Shown piece after piece: positions 26,901 to 35,590 of a stretch of DNA of 64,000 nt. The notes under the pieces are model-generated. The model did no database searches, was not told the DNA's origin, and saw nothing but the letters and a program-made list of their open reading frames with translations. The stretch spans positions 34,896-98,895 of the forward strand of contig NZ_JAOWLA010000017.1 in NCBI RefSeq assembly GCF_025751575.1, in the 5' to 3' direction. The position numbers were made by a program, and so were the translations under genes. Position 1 is the stretch's first letter, and each line of letters begins with the position of its first letter. Origin of the DNA: Albidovulum sediminicola. GTDB taxonomy: Bacteria > Pseudomonadota > Alphaproteobacteria > Rhodobacterales > Rhodobacteraceae.

Positions 26901-27908
26901 TCAGGTGTCGTGTGCCGAAATCATGCCGTCGATCAGACGGTAGGACAGAAGGTCGGGGATCTCGCGCGGGTCGCGGATGGCGGGGCGCGGGCGGCGGGGC
27001 AGGTCCCGCAGCATCATGCGGTGGCGCCGCTCGGCCTCCAGCGCCTCGTCAAAGCCGACGAAGCGAAAGCGCAGCCGCGCGCCGGGGCCTGCCTGGGCCA
27101 TCGCGGGAAGGTCCGCCGGTATGACGGTGCCAAGGCGGGGATAACCGCCCGTCGTCTGGCATTCCGGCAAGAGAACGAAGGGCGTGCCATCGCCGGTCAC
27201 CTGGATGTCGCCGGGCACGATGACCTCCGACAGGATCGAAAGCTGCCGGTCGGCGGCGAACCCCGCGCCCGCCATCGTCAGGCGCACGCCCATCCGGTTG
27301 GCGCGGTCGTCGCGGGTGAACTCTGTCGCCTCGAACCGCTCGCGTTCCTCGGGCGCGAAAAGCGCGGTCTGTGCGCTGTGGACGATCCGGATCATGCCGC
27401 CCGAAAAGCGGTCTTCGACATCAAGGATCAGGCCGGCCTCGGTGCGGGGATCGGGCCCAAGCGGCAGGCGCGCGCCTGCCTGAACGGGCGCCCCGATCCC
27501 CGCCACCAGATGCGCCGCCCGCGACCCCAGGACCGGCTCCGTCGCGATGCCACCGCCCAGGTGCAGGTATCCGTAGGCCCCACGCTCGGCGCCGCCGACG
27601 GTCAGAACTTGTCCCGGCACGATCAGGTGGGAGGCACTCCAGGCGATCGCCTTGCCGTCGATATCGGCGCGCATCGGCGCGCCGGTCAGGGCGAAGCGCG
27701 CCGGTTCCGTGACCGCGAACGCCCCGCCGAAGCCCGCCATTTCCAGGGCGGCCAGATCCCCCGCCTGGCCCAGGAGCGCCGCACCCTCGGCCAGCGCGAC
27801 GGGATCGGCAGCACCCCCCCGCGACAGCCCCTGCATCAGCATCCCCGGGCGGCCGGTATCCTGCACCGTGACCGCGGGACCCGCGCGGCTGACGATGAGC
27901 TCCCTCAT
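26901..27908 (-). CDS. pxpC: 5-oxoprolinase subunit C
   Basis: 335 residues of the KipA / biotin-dependent carboxyltransferase-like family: VQDTGRPGMLMQGLSRGGAAD near the N-terminus, GGAERGAYGYLHLGGGI, and the late PLGTV-type block (here YPRLGTVIPADLP). It works with PxpA and PxpB on 5-oxoproline. It overlaps the pxpB stop by 4 bases (ATGA). Confidence 0.92.
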   Translation of the reverse strand: MRELIVSRAGPAVTVQDTGRPGMLMQGLSRGGAADPVALAEGAALLGQAGDLAALEMAGFGGAFAVTEPARFALTGAPMRADIDGKAIAWSASHLIVPGQVLTVGGAERGAYGYLHLGGGIATEPVLGSRAAHLVAGIGAPVQAGARLPLGPDPRTEAGLILDVEDRFSGGMIRIVHSAQTALFAPEERERFEATEFTRDDRANRMGVRLTMAGAGFAADRQLSILSEVIVPGDIQVTGDGTPFVLLPECQTTGGYPRLGTVIPADLPAMAQAGPGARLRFRFVGFDEALEAERRHRMMLRDLPRRPRPAIRDPREIPDLLSYRLIDGMISAHDT

Positions 27909-28651
27909 CCGATGGCCTCCACCACGGCACCGCCATCGCCACTGGCGTCGGCGGCGCGAATCGCCTCGAACGCCTCGCGGCTGACGGCGGGGAAGACCAG
28001 TTCATCCCCCGGCCTCAGCGGAAAGGGCTCCTCGCTTTCGGGCCGGAAGGCGCGGAAGGCGGTCTGGCCGATATGGCGCCAGCCGGTTGGCGTCGCGGCC
28101 GAGAACAGCACGAATTGCCGGATCGCCACCACCAGCGCCCCCTCCGGCACGCGGCGGGTCAGGGCGACCTGCCGGGGAATGTCCCAAGCCGGGGGCAGTT
28201 CCCCCAGATAGGGCTGGCCCGGCGCGAAACCGATGGTCAGCACCCGAACGGTCGCCTGCGACAGTTCCGCCACCGCATCGGCCACGGACATGCCTGCCGC
28301 GGCGGCGGCCTCCTCCAGTTGCGGGGCAAGATCGGTGCCGTAGACGGTCGGAATGCGCCAGCGGCGCCGGTTGGCGGGCAGCGCCGCACCATACCAGTCC
28401 TGGCGTTCGAGCAGGGCCGCAAGGCGCGCGCGCAGATCGGCGGGCGCGACCGACAGCGGATCGAACCGCAGAAACACCGAGGCGAGCGAGGTCGAGGTTT
28501 CCTCCACCCCCGGCCAGGTCTCGCGCTCGACCGCCGCGCGAAAGGCAAGCGCGGCCCGGTTCGCGGGCTCCGACAGGCGGTCGGCAAAGCTGACCAAAAG
28601 GCCGCCGAGGCCCAGCGTGCGGATCGCCGGATATCCGCCCCCCATCGCCAT
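27905..28651 (-). CDS. pxpB: 5-oxoprolinase subunit B
   Basis: 248 residues of the KipI / allophanate hydrolase subunit 1 family: the cyclophilin-like fold with VYGTDLAPQLEEAAAAAG, TIGFAPGQPYLGELP and VPEGALVVAI are diagnostic. ATG at 28651 is preferred over GTG at 28657 because the GGAGG Shine-Dalgarno is 6 bases from it and touches the GTG. First gene of the operon, divergent from motB. Confidence 0.92.
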   Translation of the reverse strand: MAMGGGYPAIRTLGLGGLLVSFADRLSEPANRAALAFRAAVERETWPGVEETSTSLASVFLRFDPLSVAPADLRARLAALLERQDWYGAALPANRRRWRIPTVYGTDLAPQLEEAAAAAGMSVADAVAELSQATVRVLTIGFAPGQPYLGELPPAWDIPRQVALTRRVPEGALVVAIRQFVLFSAATPTGWRHIGQTAFRAFRPESEEPFPLRPGDELVFPAVSREAFEAIRAADASGDGGAVVEAIG

Positions 28652-28781
28652 CGTCACCCTCCGCTACTGACCCGCCCAAGACATAGCACCCGGCAGCACA
28701 GAGTAAACCCGGCGCGGTTAGCCCCGCGTTAGGGCTTTGCCGCTAGGTTCGGCCCTGGGGTGAAGGAAAGGAACTGGTGGG

Positions 28782-29630
28782 ATGGCAGGGCGCAACGATG
28801 CGGCGCCGGTCATCATCAAGCGCAAGAAGGTCGTCAACGGCGGCGGGCACCACGGCGGGGCGTGGAAGGTCGCCTATGCCGATTTCGTCACCGCCATGAT
28901 GGCCTTCTTCATGCTGATGTGGCTGCTCAACGCAACGACGGAGAAGCAAAGAAAGGGGATCGCGGACTATTTCAGCCCAACGATCCCGCTCAGCCGGATC
29001 TCGGGCGGGGGCGACGGGTCCTTCGGCGGGGAAAGCGTCTTTTCAGAGGACCAGATTGCCCAGAACGGCACCGGCGCATCAAGCGCCAAGCCGTCTGAGG
29101 AACGGCAGGCCCTTGGCCAGACCGGCACCGCCGCGCAGGAGGAGGCCGAGGCCGGGACGTTCGCCGAGCGCGCGCGAAAGATCGAGGAGGCGCTGATGGG
29201 TCTGGGCGGCGAAAGCGCGGTGATCGACAACCTCTTGCGCCATGTGCAGACGCGGCTGACCGATGAGGGGCTGGTGGTCGAGCTTTCGGACCTGGAGGAC
29301 GAGCCGCTGTTCTCCGGGCGCACGGATGAGCCGACCGACATCGCCCGCGCCCTGATCGCCCTGGTGGCGGAGGTCTTCGCGGTGGTCGACAACCCGGTCG
29401 CGATCAACGGCCATATGGCAGCCCAGCCCGAGGTGCTGATCGAGAACCCGACCTGGGACCTTTCCGCCAGCCGGGCGATGCGCGCACGGCTGCTCCTGGA
29501 GGCGGGCGGCCTTTCCGGCGACCGCAGCCTGAGGGTCACGGGATACGCCGATCGCAAGCCCGGTTACCGAAACCCCATGGCGGTTCGCAACAACCGGATC
29601 GAGGTGATTCTGATCCGATCGGACCAATGA
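28782..29630 (+). CDS. motB: Flagellar motor protein MotB
   Basis: 282 residues. A basic cytoplasmic N-terminus (KRKKVVNGGGHHGGAW) is followed by a single membrane helix that carries the proton-binding Asp (about Asp34) in YADFVTAMMAFFMLMWLLNA. A linker and plug follow, then a C-terminal OmpA-like peptidoglycan-binding domain (about 150-280, with GYADRKPGYRNP and NRIEVILI). It anchors the stator ring to the wall. No motA is adjacent. It is immediately upstream of flgE in the same direction. Confidence 0.92.
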   Translation: MAGRNDAAPVIIKRKKVVNGGGHHGGAWKVAYADFVTAMMAFFMLMWLLNATTEKQRKGIADYFSPTIPLSRISGGGDGSFGGESVFSEDQIAQNGTGASSAKPSEERQALGQTGTAAQEEAEAGTFAERARKIEEALMGLGGESAVIDNLLRHVQTRLTDEGLVVELSDLEDEPLFSGRTDEPTDIARALIALVAEVFAVVDNPVAINGHMAAQPEVLIENPTWDLSASRAMRARLLLEAGGLSGDRSLRVTGYADRKPGYRNPMAVRNNRIEVILIRSDQ

Positions 29631-29718
29631 AATCAGGCCACTACGCCCGTTAGCCGGAAATTAAGCGGCGCGCGCGAAGGTGTCGGCACTTGATACGCAG
29701 CAGCAGAAAGGCGGCACA

Positions 29719-31026
29719 ATGTCGATTTCGTCTTCGCTCAATGCCGGGGTCGCCGGGCTCAACGCAAATGCCACCCGGCTTGCCACGATCTCCGACAATA
29801 TCGCGAACTCCGGCACCTACGGCTACAAGCGCGCGACGGCCGATTTCGACAGTTTCGTGATCCAGCAGGCCTCGGGGTCCGGCACCTATTCGGCCGGGGG
29901 GGTACGCGCCTCCACCGCCCGCCTGGTGGAGGAGCAGGGGGCGCTGGTCCCGACCTCGCACGCGCTCGACCTTGCTGTTGCGGGGCGCGGAATGTTGCCG
30001 GTGACGGCCTCCGTCTCAGCGGGTTCGGCAATCGGCGAGCAGCCCCTGATGATGACCACGACCGGGGCCTTCCGCGCCGATGCGGATGGGGTCTTGCGGA
30101 CTGACTCGGGGCTTGTGCTGCTGGGTTGGCCGGCGAATGCGGACGGCACGATCCCGGTCCTGCCGCGCGACACGCTCGCGGGTCTTCAGCCGGTCGTGAT
30201 CACCGCCAACCAGACGGCGGGCGACCCGACGACCCAGATCACCCTCGGCGTGAACCTGCCCGCGACCGAGACGGCGGCAGGTGCAAATGGCACCTCGCTG
30301 CCGCTTTCGCTGGAGTATTTCGGTAATCTCGGGACCTCTGAATCGCTCGACATAAGCTTCACGCCCAGCGTGCCGGGTACCGGTTTGTCCAACACCTGGA
30401 CGATGGAGGTCCGCGATTCCGCCCAGGGCGGCGCCGTGATCGGGCTCTATTCGCTGGTCTTCGACGATACGCGCGCGAACGGGGGCACGCTGTCCTCGGT
30501 CACGACGCTCTCTGGCGGGGGGTATGACGGCGCGACCGGAACGCTGGACCTGACCGTCGCGGGCGGCCCCATGAGCCTCACCATCGGCAAGCTCGGTGAT
30601 CCCAAGGGGCTTACACAGCTTTCCGACAGTTTCGCCCCGACCGCCATCACCAAGAACGGCTCACCGGTCGGCAACCTGACCGCGGTCGAGGTGGACGAGC
30701 ACGGCTACATCACCGCGAGCTACGACTCCGGCTTCACACGCCGCATCTACCAGATCCCGGTGGTGGGCGTCCCCAACCCCAACGGGCTGGTCGCGCTGGA
30801 TAACCAGGCCTATCGGGTCTCGCCGGACTCCGGCGCGTTCTTCCTGTGGGATGCGGGCGACGGTCCGACGGGCGCCATCGTCGGCTACGCGCGCGAGGGC
30901 TCCACCACCGATGTCGCGGCGGAACTGACCGCGCTGATCCAGACGCAGCGGGCCTATTCCTCCAACGCCAAGGTCATCCAGACGGTGGACGACATGTTGC
31001 AGGAAACCACGAACATCAAGCGCTGA
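29719..31026 (+). CDS. flgE: Flagellar hook protein FlgE
   Basis: 435 residues. The N-terminal rod/hook helix (MSISSSLNAGVAGLNANATRLA, then ISDNIANSGTYGYKR) and the C-terminal QTQRAYSSNAKVIQTVDDML helix are the hallmarks of flagellar axial proteins, with a variable β-rich centre. It polymerises as the hook outside the cell through the flagellar export gate. The start used has AGAAAGG upstream. The gene runs 22 bases ahead of flgK. Confidence 0.93.
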   Translation: MSISSSLNAGVAGLNANATRLATISDNIANSGTYGYKRATADFDSFVIQQASGSGTYSAGGVRASTARLVEEQGALVPTSHALDLAVAGRGMLPVTASVSAGSAIGEQPLMMTTTGAFRADADGVLRTDSGLVLLGWPANADGTIPVLPRDTLAGLQPVVITANQTAGDPTTQITLGVNLPATETAAGANGTSLPLSLEYFGNLGTSESLDISFTPSVPGTGLSNTWTMEVRDSAQGGAVIGLYSLVFDDTRANGGTLSSVTTLSGGGYDGATGTLDLTVAGGPMSLTIGKLGDPKGLTQLSDSFAPTAITKNGSPVGNLTAVEVDEHGYITASYDSGFTRRIYQIPVVGVPNPNGLVALDNQAYRVSPDSGAFFLWDAGDGPTGAIVGYAREGSTTDVAAELTALIQTQRAYSSNAKVIQTVDDMLQETTNIKR

Positions 31027-31047
31027 CGCACAGGGACAGGGTCCGAA

Positions 31048-32493
31048 ATGAGCATCTCCTCCGCGCTGTCGAACGCCTTGAGCGGCCTGACTGCGGCCTC
31101 GCGCCGTGCCGAGGTCGTTTCCGCCAATGTCGCGAATGCCCTGACGCCCGGCTATGGCAGGCGGGAGGTTCAGCTTTCCGCGATATCGCTGGGGGGAAAG
31201 GGTGCGGGGGTCCGGGTCGATGGCATCACTCGCAGCGTCAACCTGACCGTGATCGGCGACCGGCGGCTGGCTGACGCAGACGCCGGCAACGCCACGCAGC
31301 GGGCCCAGACCCTCGCGCGGATCGAGGGAGCGATCGGCGAACCGAGCGAGCCCTATTCCCTTTCTGCGCGGATCGTCGGCCTTGAGCAGGCGCTGGTTCA
31401 GGCGGCCGGGCGGCCTGACAGCGAGGCGCGACTGCAGTCGGTGGGGGAACGCGCTACGGGTCTGGCAAGGGCGCTGCAAGACCTGACGCGTGAACTCCAG
31501 GACATCCGGATGGATGCCGATCAGGAAATCGGGCAGCAGGTCGAGACGCTGAACACCACGCTGCGCCAGATCGATGCGCTGAACACCAACATCCTCGCCC
31601 AACGCAGTGCCGGGCGCGATGCGACCGCGCTGATGGACCAGCGCCAAGTGCTCGTTGACCGGATTGCGTCCATCGTTCCGGTCCGTGAAGTAGCGCGGGA
31701 TCATGACCAGATCGCGCTTTTCACGACAGGCGGCGCGATCCTGCTCGACGGCAACCCGGCAGAGATTGGATTTTCGACCGTCGGGGTCATCACCCCTGAG
31801 ATGACCCGGGACTCCGGCGCCCTTTCCGGCCTTTCGATCAACGGCATAACGATCGGCGCAGGCGAGGCGGGGCCGCTGCGCGGTGGAACGCTGGCCGCGC
31901 TGTTCACGGTGCGCGACCAGATTGCGACCGGCGCGCAATCGCAGTTCGACGCCCTCGCCCGCGATCTGGTCGAGCGCTTTTTGGGCGACCCCACGCTTCC
32001 CGCAGGCGCGCCCGGCCTGTTCACGGATGCGGGCGGCCCGGTTGACGCGATGAATGAGGCTGGGCTTGCGGGACGAATTACGGTGAACGCCGCGGCGGAC
32101 CCGGCAAGCGGCGGCGCGCTCTGGCGGCTTAGGGACGGATTGGGGGCTGCCGCGCCTGGCCCCGTCGGGAACGCGTCCGGCCTTTTGGCGCTGGCCGATC
32201 GTCTGGCAGATGAGCGCGTTCCGGCCTCTGGCACGTTCATCGGCGCCGCGCGCGCGGCAGCGGGACTCGCGGCGGATGTGCTGTCGCAAATGTCCGGCGC
32301 GAGGCTCTCGGCGGAGGCCGCTGGGGCGCATGCCGCCGCCCGCCAATCGGCCCTCAGCGATCTGGAGCTTGCGGACGGCGTCGACACCGACGCCGAGATG
32401 CAAACCCTGCTGTTGGTGGAACAGGCTTTCTCCGCCAACGCGCGCGTGATCCGAACCCTCGACGAGCTTATCCAGCAATTGATCGGACTTTGA
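31048..32493 (+). CDS. flgK: Flagellar hook-associated protein 1
   Basis: 481 residues. It starts MSISSALSNALSGLTAASRR and has SANVANALTPGYGRR; the C-terminus is typical (LLLVEQAFSANARVIRTLDE). FlgK is a hook-filament junction protein. The middle region is coiled-coil rich (about 100-190). The stop is 2 bases before the flgL ATG, indicating coupling. Confidence 0.93.
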   Translation: MSISSALSNALSGLTAASRRAEVVSANVANALTPGYGRREVQLSAISLGGKGAGVRVDGITRSVNLTVIGDRRLADADAGNATQRAQTLARIEGAIGEPSEPYSLSARIVGLEQALVQAAGRPDSEARLQSVGERATGLARALQDLTRELQDIRMDADQEIGQQVETLNTTLRQIDALNTNILAQRSAGRDATALMDQRQVLVDRIASIVPVREVARDHDQIALFTTGGAILLDGNPAEIGFSTVGVITPEMTRDSGALSGLSINGITIGAGEAGPLRGGTLAALFTVRDQIATGAQSQFDALARDLVERFLGDPTLPAGAPGLFTDAGGPVDAMNEAGLAGRITVNAAADPASGGALWRLRDGLGAAAPGPVGNASGLLALADRLADERVPASGTFIGAARAAAGLAADVLSQMSGARLSAEAAGAHAAARQSALSDLELADGVDTDAEMQTLLLVEQAFSANARVIRTLDELIQQLIGL

Positions 32494-32495
32494 CC

Positions 32496-33512
32496 ATGAC
32501 CAGTGTTTCCTACGGTGATCTGGCGCAGGCGCAGCTCCTCAGGCGGTCGAGCCGCGCGACCGAGGGGCGGCTGACGCAGTTGGCAGACGAACTGGCGAGC
32601 GGGCGAAGGCAGGACCTCGCCCGCGCAACCGGGGGCGACTTCAAGCTTCTGGCTGGCATCGAGCGCTCTCTTGGCTTGCTCAGAAGCTTCTCGGCGACGG
32701 CAGATGAGGCCGCGCTGGTCGGGCAAGCGATGCAAGGCGCGCTCGATACTGTTCAGGGTCTGGCGGAGGACAGCGGAATCGCCTTCACGTCCGCCGCCTC
32801 GAACGGCGGGGCGGTGGCCGTTCGCATGACGGCTGCCTCGGCGCGCCTTCAACTCGATGCGGCGGTGTCAGCGCTCAATGCCAATGTCGGAGACCGCTAC
32901 CTCTTTTCCGGCGCGGACACCGACCGGCCCGCGCTGCCGGGTGGCGAGCCGATCCTTTCAGCACTGGCGACCGTCACCTCGGGATTGCCGACGGCAGAGG
33001 CTGTGCTTGACGCTGTGCGCGGCTGGTTCGACGCCCCGCGCGGGGGCGGTGGCTTTCTGGACCTGGCCTACGGCGGAAGCGATGGCGCGGCGGGGCCCAT
33101 GCCGATTGCGATAAGCGAATCCGCCCGTTTCGACGTGTCGGCGGCCGACCCCGTTCTTCGACACACCATGGAGGGGCTGGCCCTCGGCGCCTTGATCGAC
33201 GCAGGTACGCTCAGCGGTGACAGTGCCGCCTGTGCGCAGGTGCTCTCCGTCGCCGGTGAGACACTGCTGGGGGCTGCCGCGGGTGTGGTCGAACTGCGTG
33301 GCCGCATCGGCGCGATCGAGGCCAAGATCGAGGGCGCCAGGGCGCGCCAGGCGGCCGAGACATCCGCCCTGGAAATCGCGCGCGAAGGGATCGCCGCCGC
33401 TGATCCCTACGAGACCGCCTCGGGGCTTGAAGAGACGCGCAACCAGTTGGAAATGCTCTATGCCCTGACTGCGCGGCTCTCGCACCTGTCCCTGATGGAG
33501 TATCTGCGATGA
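32496..33512 (+). CDS. flgL: Flagellar hook-associated protein 3 (FlgL)
   Basis: 338 residues related to flagellin N- and C-termini. It shows RLTQLADELASGRR and NANVGDRYLFSGADTDRPAL early, and a C-terminal helix ending ETRNQLEMLYALTARLSHLSLMEYL. Second junction protein. ATG at 32496 follows the flgK stop by two bases; TTG at 32490 is an alternative start. It overlaps flgI by 4 bases. Confidence 0.9.
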   Translation: MTSVSYGDLAQAQLLRRSSRATEGRLTQLADELASGRRQDLARATGGDFKLLAGIERSLGLLRSFSATADEAALVGQAMQGALDTVQGLAEDSGIAFTSAASNGGAVAVRMTAASARLQLDAAVSALNANVGDRYLFSGADTDRPALPGGEPILSALATVTSGLPTAEAVLDAVRGWFDAPRGGGGFLDLAYGGSDGAAGPMPIAISESARFDVSAADPVLRHTMEGLALGALIDAGTLSGDSAACAQVLSVAGETLLGAAAGVVELRGRIGAIEAKIEGARARQAAETSALEIAREGIAAADPYETASGLEETRNQLEMLYALTARLSHLSLMEYLR

Positions 33513-34606
33513 GGCTTCTGGCGGCGCTCGCCTTGATCCTCCTGCCCTTGTCCGCTTTGGCGGCGCCGATCCGGATCAAGGATCTTGCCGAATTCGAGGG
33601 CGTGCGCGGCAACGATCTGGTGGGCTACGGCCTCGTCGTCGGCTTGAACGGAACCGGGGACGGGATTCGCAACGCCCCGTTCACCGAGGAGATCATGTCA
33701 AACCTGCTGGAGCGGCTGGGCGTTAACGTCACGGGCGAGCAGTTTCGCCCCAGGAACGTCGCCGCCGTCTTCGTGACCGCGACGCTGCCGGCCTTCGCCC
33801 GCGCGGGCAGCCGGATCGACATCGCGGTTTCGGCGATCGGCGACGCCAAGAGCCTTCTTGGGGGCACGCTGGTGATGACCCCGCTGAACGCCGCCGACGG
33901 CCAGATCTATGCCGTCGCCCAAGGGGCCATCGTCGCGGGCGGCGCCTCCGTCGAGGGCGATGGGGCCAAGGTGATCCAGGGCGTGCCGACCGCCGGGATC
34001 ATTCCCTTGGGCGCGCGGGTGGAACGGGAGGTCGCGTTCGAACTGGGATCGCTCTCCTCCGTCCGCATCGCGCTCCGCTCGCCGGATTTCACGACGGCCG
34101 GGCGGATCGAGGAAGCGATAAACGGTGACTTCGGCAGGCCGGTGGCGCGAATGACGGACCCCGGAACGGTCGCGGTCGATATCGCGGCCACAGGCGTCCG
34201 TTCGACCGCGCATGCCCTTGGGCGAATCGAGAACCTGCTGGTGGAGCCGGTCCAGCGGGCGCGGGTCGTGGTTGACCAACGCTCCGGAACGATCGTGATG
34301 GGTCAGGATGTGCGGATCAGCCGCGTCGCGGTCAGCCAGGGCGGGCTGACACTCCGCGTCGAGGAAGCACCTGTCGCCGTGCAGCCCAATCCGTTTTCGG
34401 AGGGCGATACAATTGTCGTCCCGCGGACCCGGGCCGCGATCGAGGGGGATGGCGGGTCCGGGTTGGCAGAGGTTGCGGCGGGTGCTTCGCTGTCCGAAGT
34501 CGTGGCCGGATTGAACGCGCTGGGTGTCCCCCCCCGCGACATGATCGACATCCTGAAAAGCATCCATGCCGCGGGCGCGCTTCACGCGGAATTCATCGTG
34601 CAATAG
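33509..34606 (+). CDS. flgI: Flagellar P-ring protein FlgI
   Basis: 365 residues. The signal peptide is MRLLAALALILLPLSALAA, followed by the family block RIKDLAEFEGVRGNDLVGYG, VVGLNGTGDG and the C-terminal PPRDMIDILKSIHAAGALHAE. FlgI forms the periplasmic P ring of the basal body. Start overlaps the flgL stop (ATGA). Last visible gene of the flagellar run. Confidence 0.96.
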   Translation: MRLLAALALILLPLSALAAPIRIKDLAEFEGVRGNDLVGYGLVVGLNGTGDGIRNAPFTEEIMSNLLERLGVNVTGEQFRPRNVAAVFVTATLPAFARAGSRIDIAVSAIGDAKSLLGGTLVMTPLNAADGQIYAVAQGAIVAGGASVEGDGAKVIQGVPTAGIIPLGARVEREVAFELGSLSSVRIALRSPDFTTAGRIEEAINGDFGRPVARMTDPGTVAVDIAATGVRSTAHALGRIENLLVEPVQRARVVVDQRSGTIVMGQDVRISRVAVSQGGLTLRVEEAPVAVQPNPFSEGDTIVVPRTRAAIEGDGGSGLAEVAAGASLSEVVAGLNALGVPPRDMIDILKSIHAAGALHAEFIVQ

Positions 34607-34685
34607 CGGCGGGTCCCGGCCCGATTGACCATGCGGCGGAACAGGGTCTAGGTTGACGCGTCGAACATCGCAGGCGGAGCGCAAC

Positions 34686-35543
34686 ATGTCGAACCATGAC
34701 GGAATACCGGAAGATGCCGAAGCTCGGCGCGCGATCCGTCCGGTCATTTGCTATCCTGATGACGGCCTTCCCGCCGTCGACCTCGGACGTTATCGCGCAG
34801 CGCGCCCCGGCGCTGCGAAGGTGGCGGAAGTCACCGTGCCGCCGCGCGACGCGCGCGCCTTCCACGTTCCGGCTGGGCATTTCTTTCGTATTTCCTCGGT
34901 CGAGGGGCCGCAGGTCGGCGATCTTAACCTTTGGAACGCGGCCAACCTTGAGGAGAAGTTCTTTTCCGGGAAGACCCGCGCGCTGCATGGAACTCACGTG
35001 ACCGTCGGCGACAGGCTTTGGTCCTGCCTTCCCTTCCTTCGCCCCATGGCGACGGTCGTCGAGGATACGCTGGGCTGGTACGGCACCGATGCCTACGGCG
35101 GACGTGTCCACGACGTGATCGGCACGCGCTGCGATCCGTATACGCATCAGTTGCTCTCGGGCGGCACCTACCACCACTGCTGCCACTCGAACCTGACGCG
35201 CGCGCTCGCCGAGGAAACCGGGCAGGCGGTGGGCGAGGCCGAAATGCGCGTGCACGATGTCCTCAACGTCTTCATGTGCACGGGATTCACGGCGGACACC
35301 GGGCAGTACTTCATGAAGGCAAGCCCGGTCCGTCCCGGAGATTATTTGGAGTTTTTCGCCGAGATCGACCTTCTTGGCGCCCTTTCCGCCTGCCCCGGCG
35401 GCGACTGTTCGGCCGAACATTCGAGCGATGCCGCCGCCTGCTACCCGCTTCTTGTCGAGGTGTTTCGCCCGGCTGACGGCGCCATCGCAGGCTGGTCCTC
35501 GCCTGCCGTGAACGCCTACGACCGCAGCCACGGAACGAAATAG
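34686..35543 (+). CDS. DUF1989 / urea carboxylase-associated family protein
   Basis: 285 residues. It shows FHVPAGHFFRI, GDLNLWNAAN, TRCDPYTHQLLSGG and YHHCCHSNLTRAL with several Cys/His (HHCCH, CPGGDC), typical of the DUF1989 urea-carboxylase-associated proteins that probably bind a metal. Members accompany urea carboxylase or guanidine/amine uptake operons; the exact reaction is not established. Start at MSNHDG with GGAG upstream. It converges with the polyamine-type ABC operon, with a shared terminator. Confidence 0.82.
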   Translation: MSNHDGIPEDAEARRAIRPVICYPDDGLPAVDLGRYRAARPGAAKVAEVTVPPRDARAFHVPAGHFFRISSVEGPQVGDLNLWNAANLEEKFFSGKTRALHGTHVTVGDRLWSCLPFLRPMATVVEDTLGWYGTDAYGGRVHDVIGTRCDPYTHQLLSGGTYHHCCHSNLTRALAEETGQAVGEAEMRVHDVLNVFMCTGFTADTGQYFMKASPVRPGDYLEFFAEIDLLGALSACPGGDCSAEHSSDAAACYPLLVEVFRPADGAIAGWSSPAVNAYDRSHGTK

Positions 35544-35564
35544 GCGGCGCCTTCCGGCGCCGCC
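35543..35564. terminator. Hairpin between convergent genes
   Basis: Perfect 9-bp stem (GGCGGCGCC / GGCGCCGCC) with loop TTCC directly at the DUF1989 stop codon and 26 bases from the permease stop. No long T-run follows, so termination strength is uncertain. Confidence 0.55.
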
Positions 35565-35590
35565 CAAGACACCCCGCCGATAGGGCGCGG

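Noticed and set aside
29683..29699. Sigma-54-like promoter (GG-N10-GC) before flgE
   Set aside because: The implied transcript start near 29710 would fall inside the Shine-Dalgarno of flgE (about 29705-29711), leaving no usable leader.
30661..32478. Reverse open frame of 605 codons across flgE and flgK
   Set aside because: Antisense to genes with clear flagellar axial-protein signatures.
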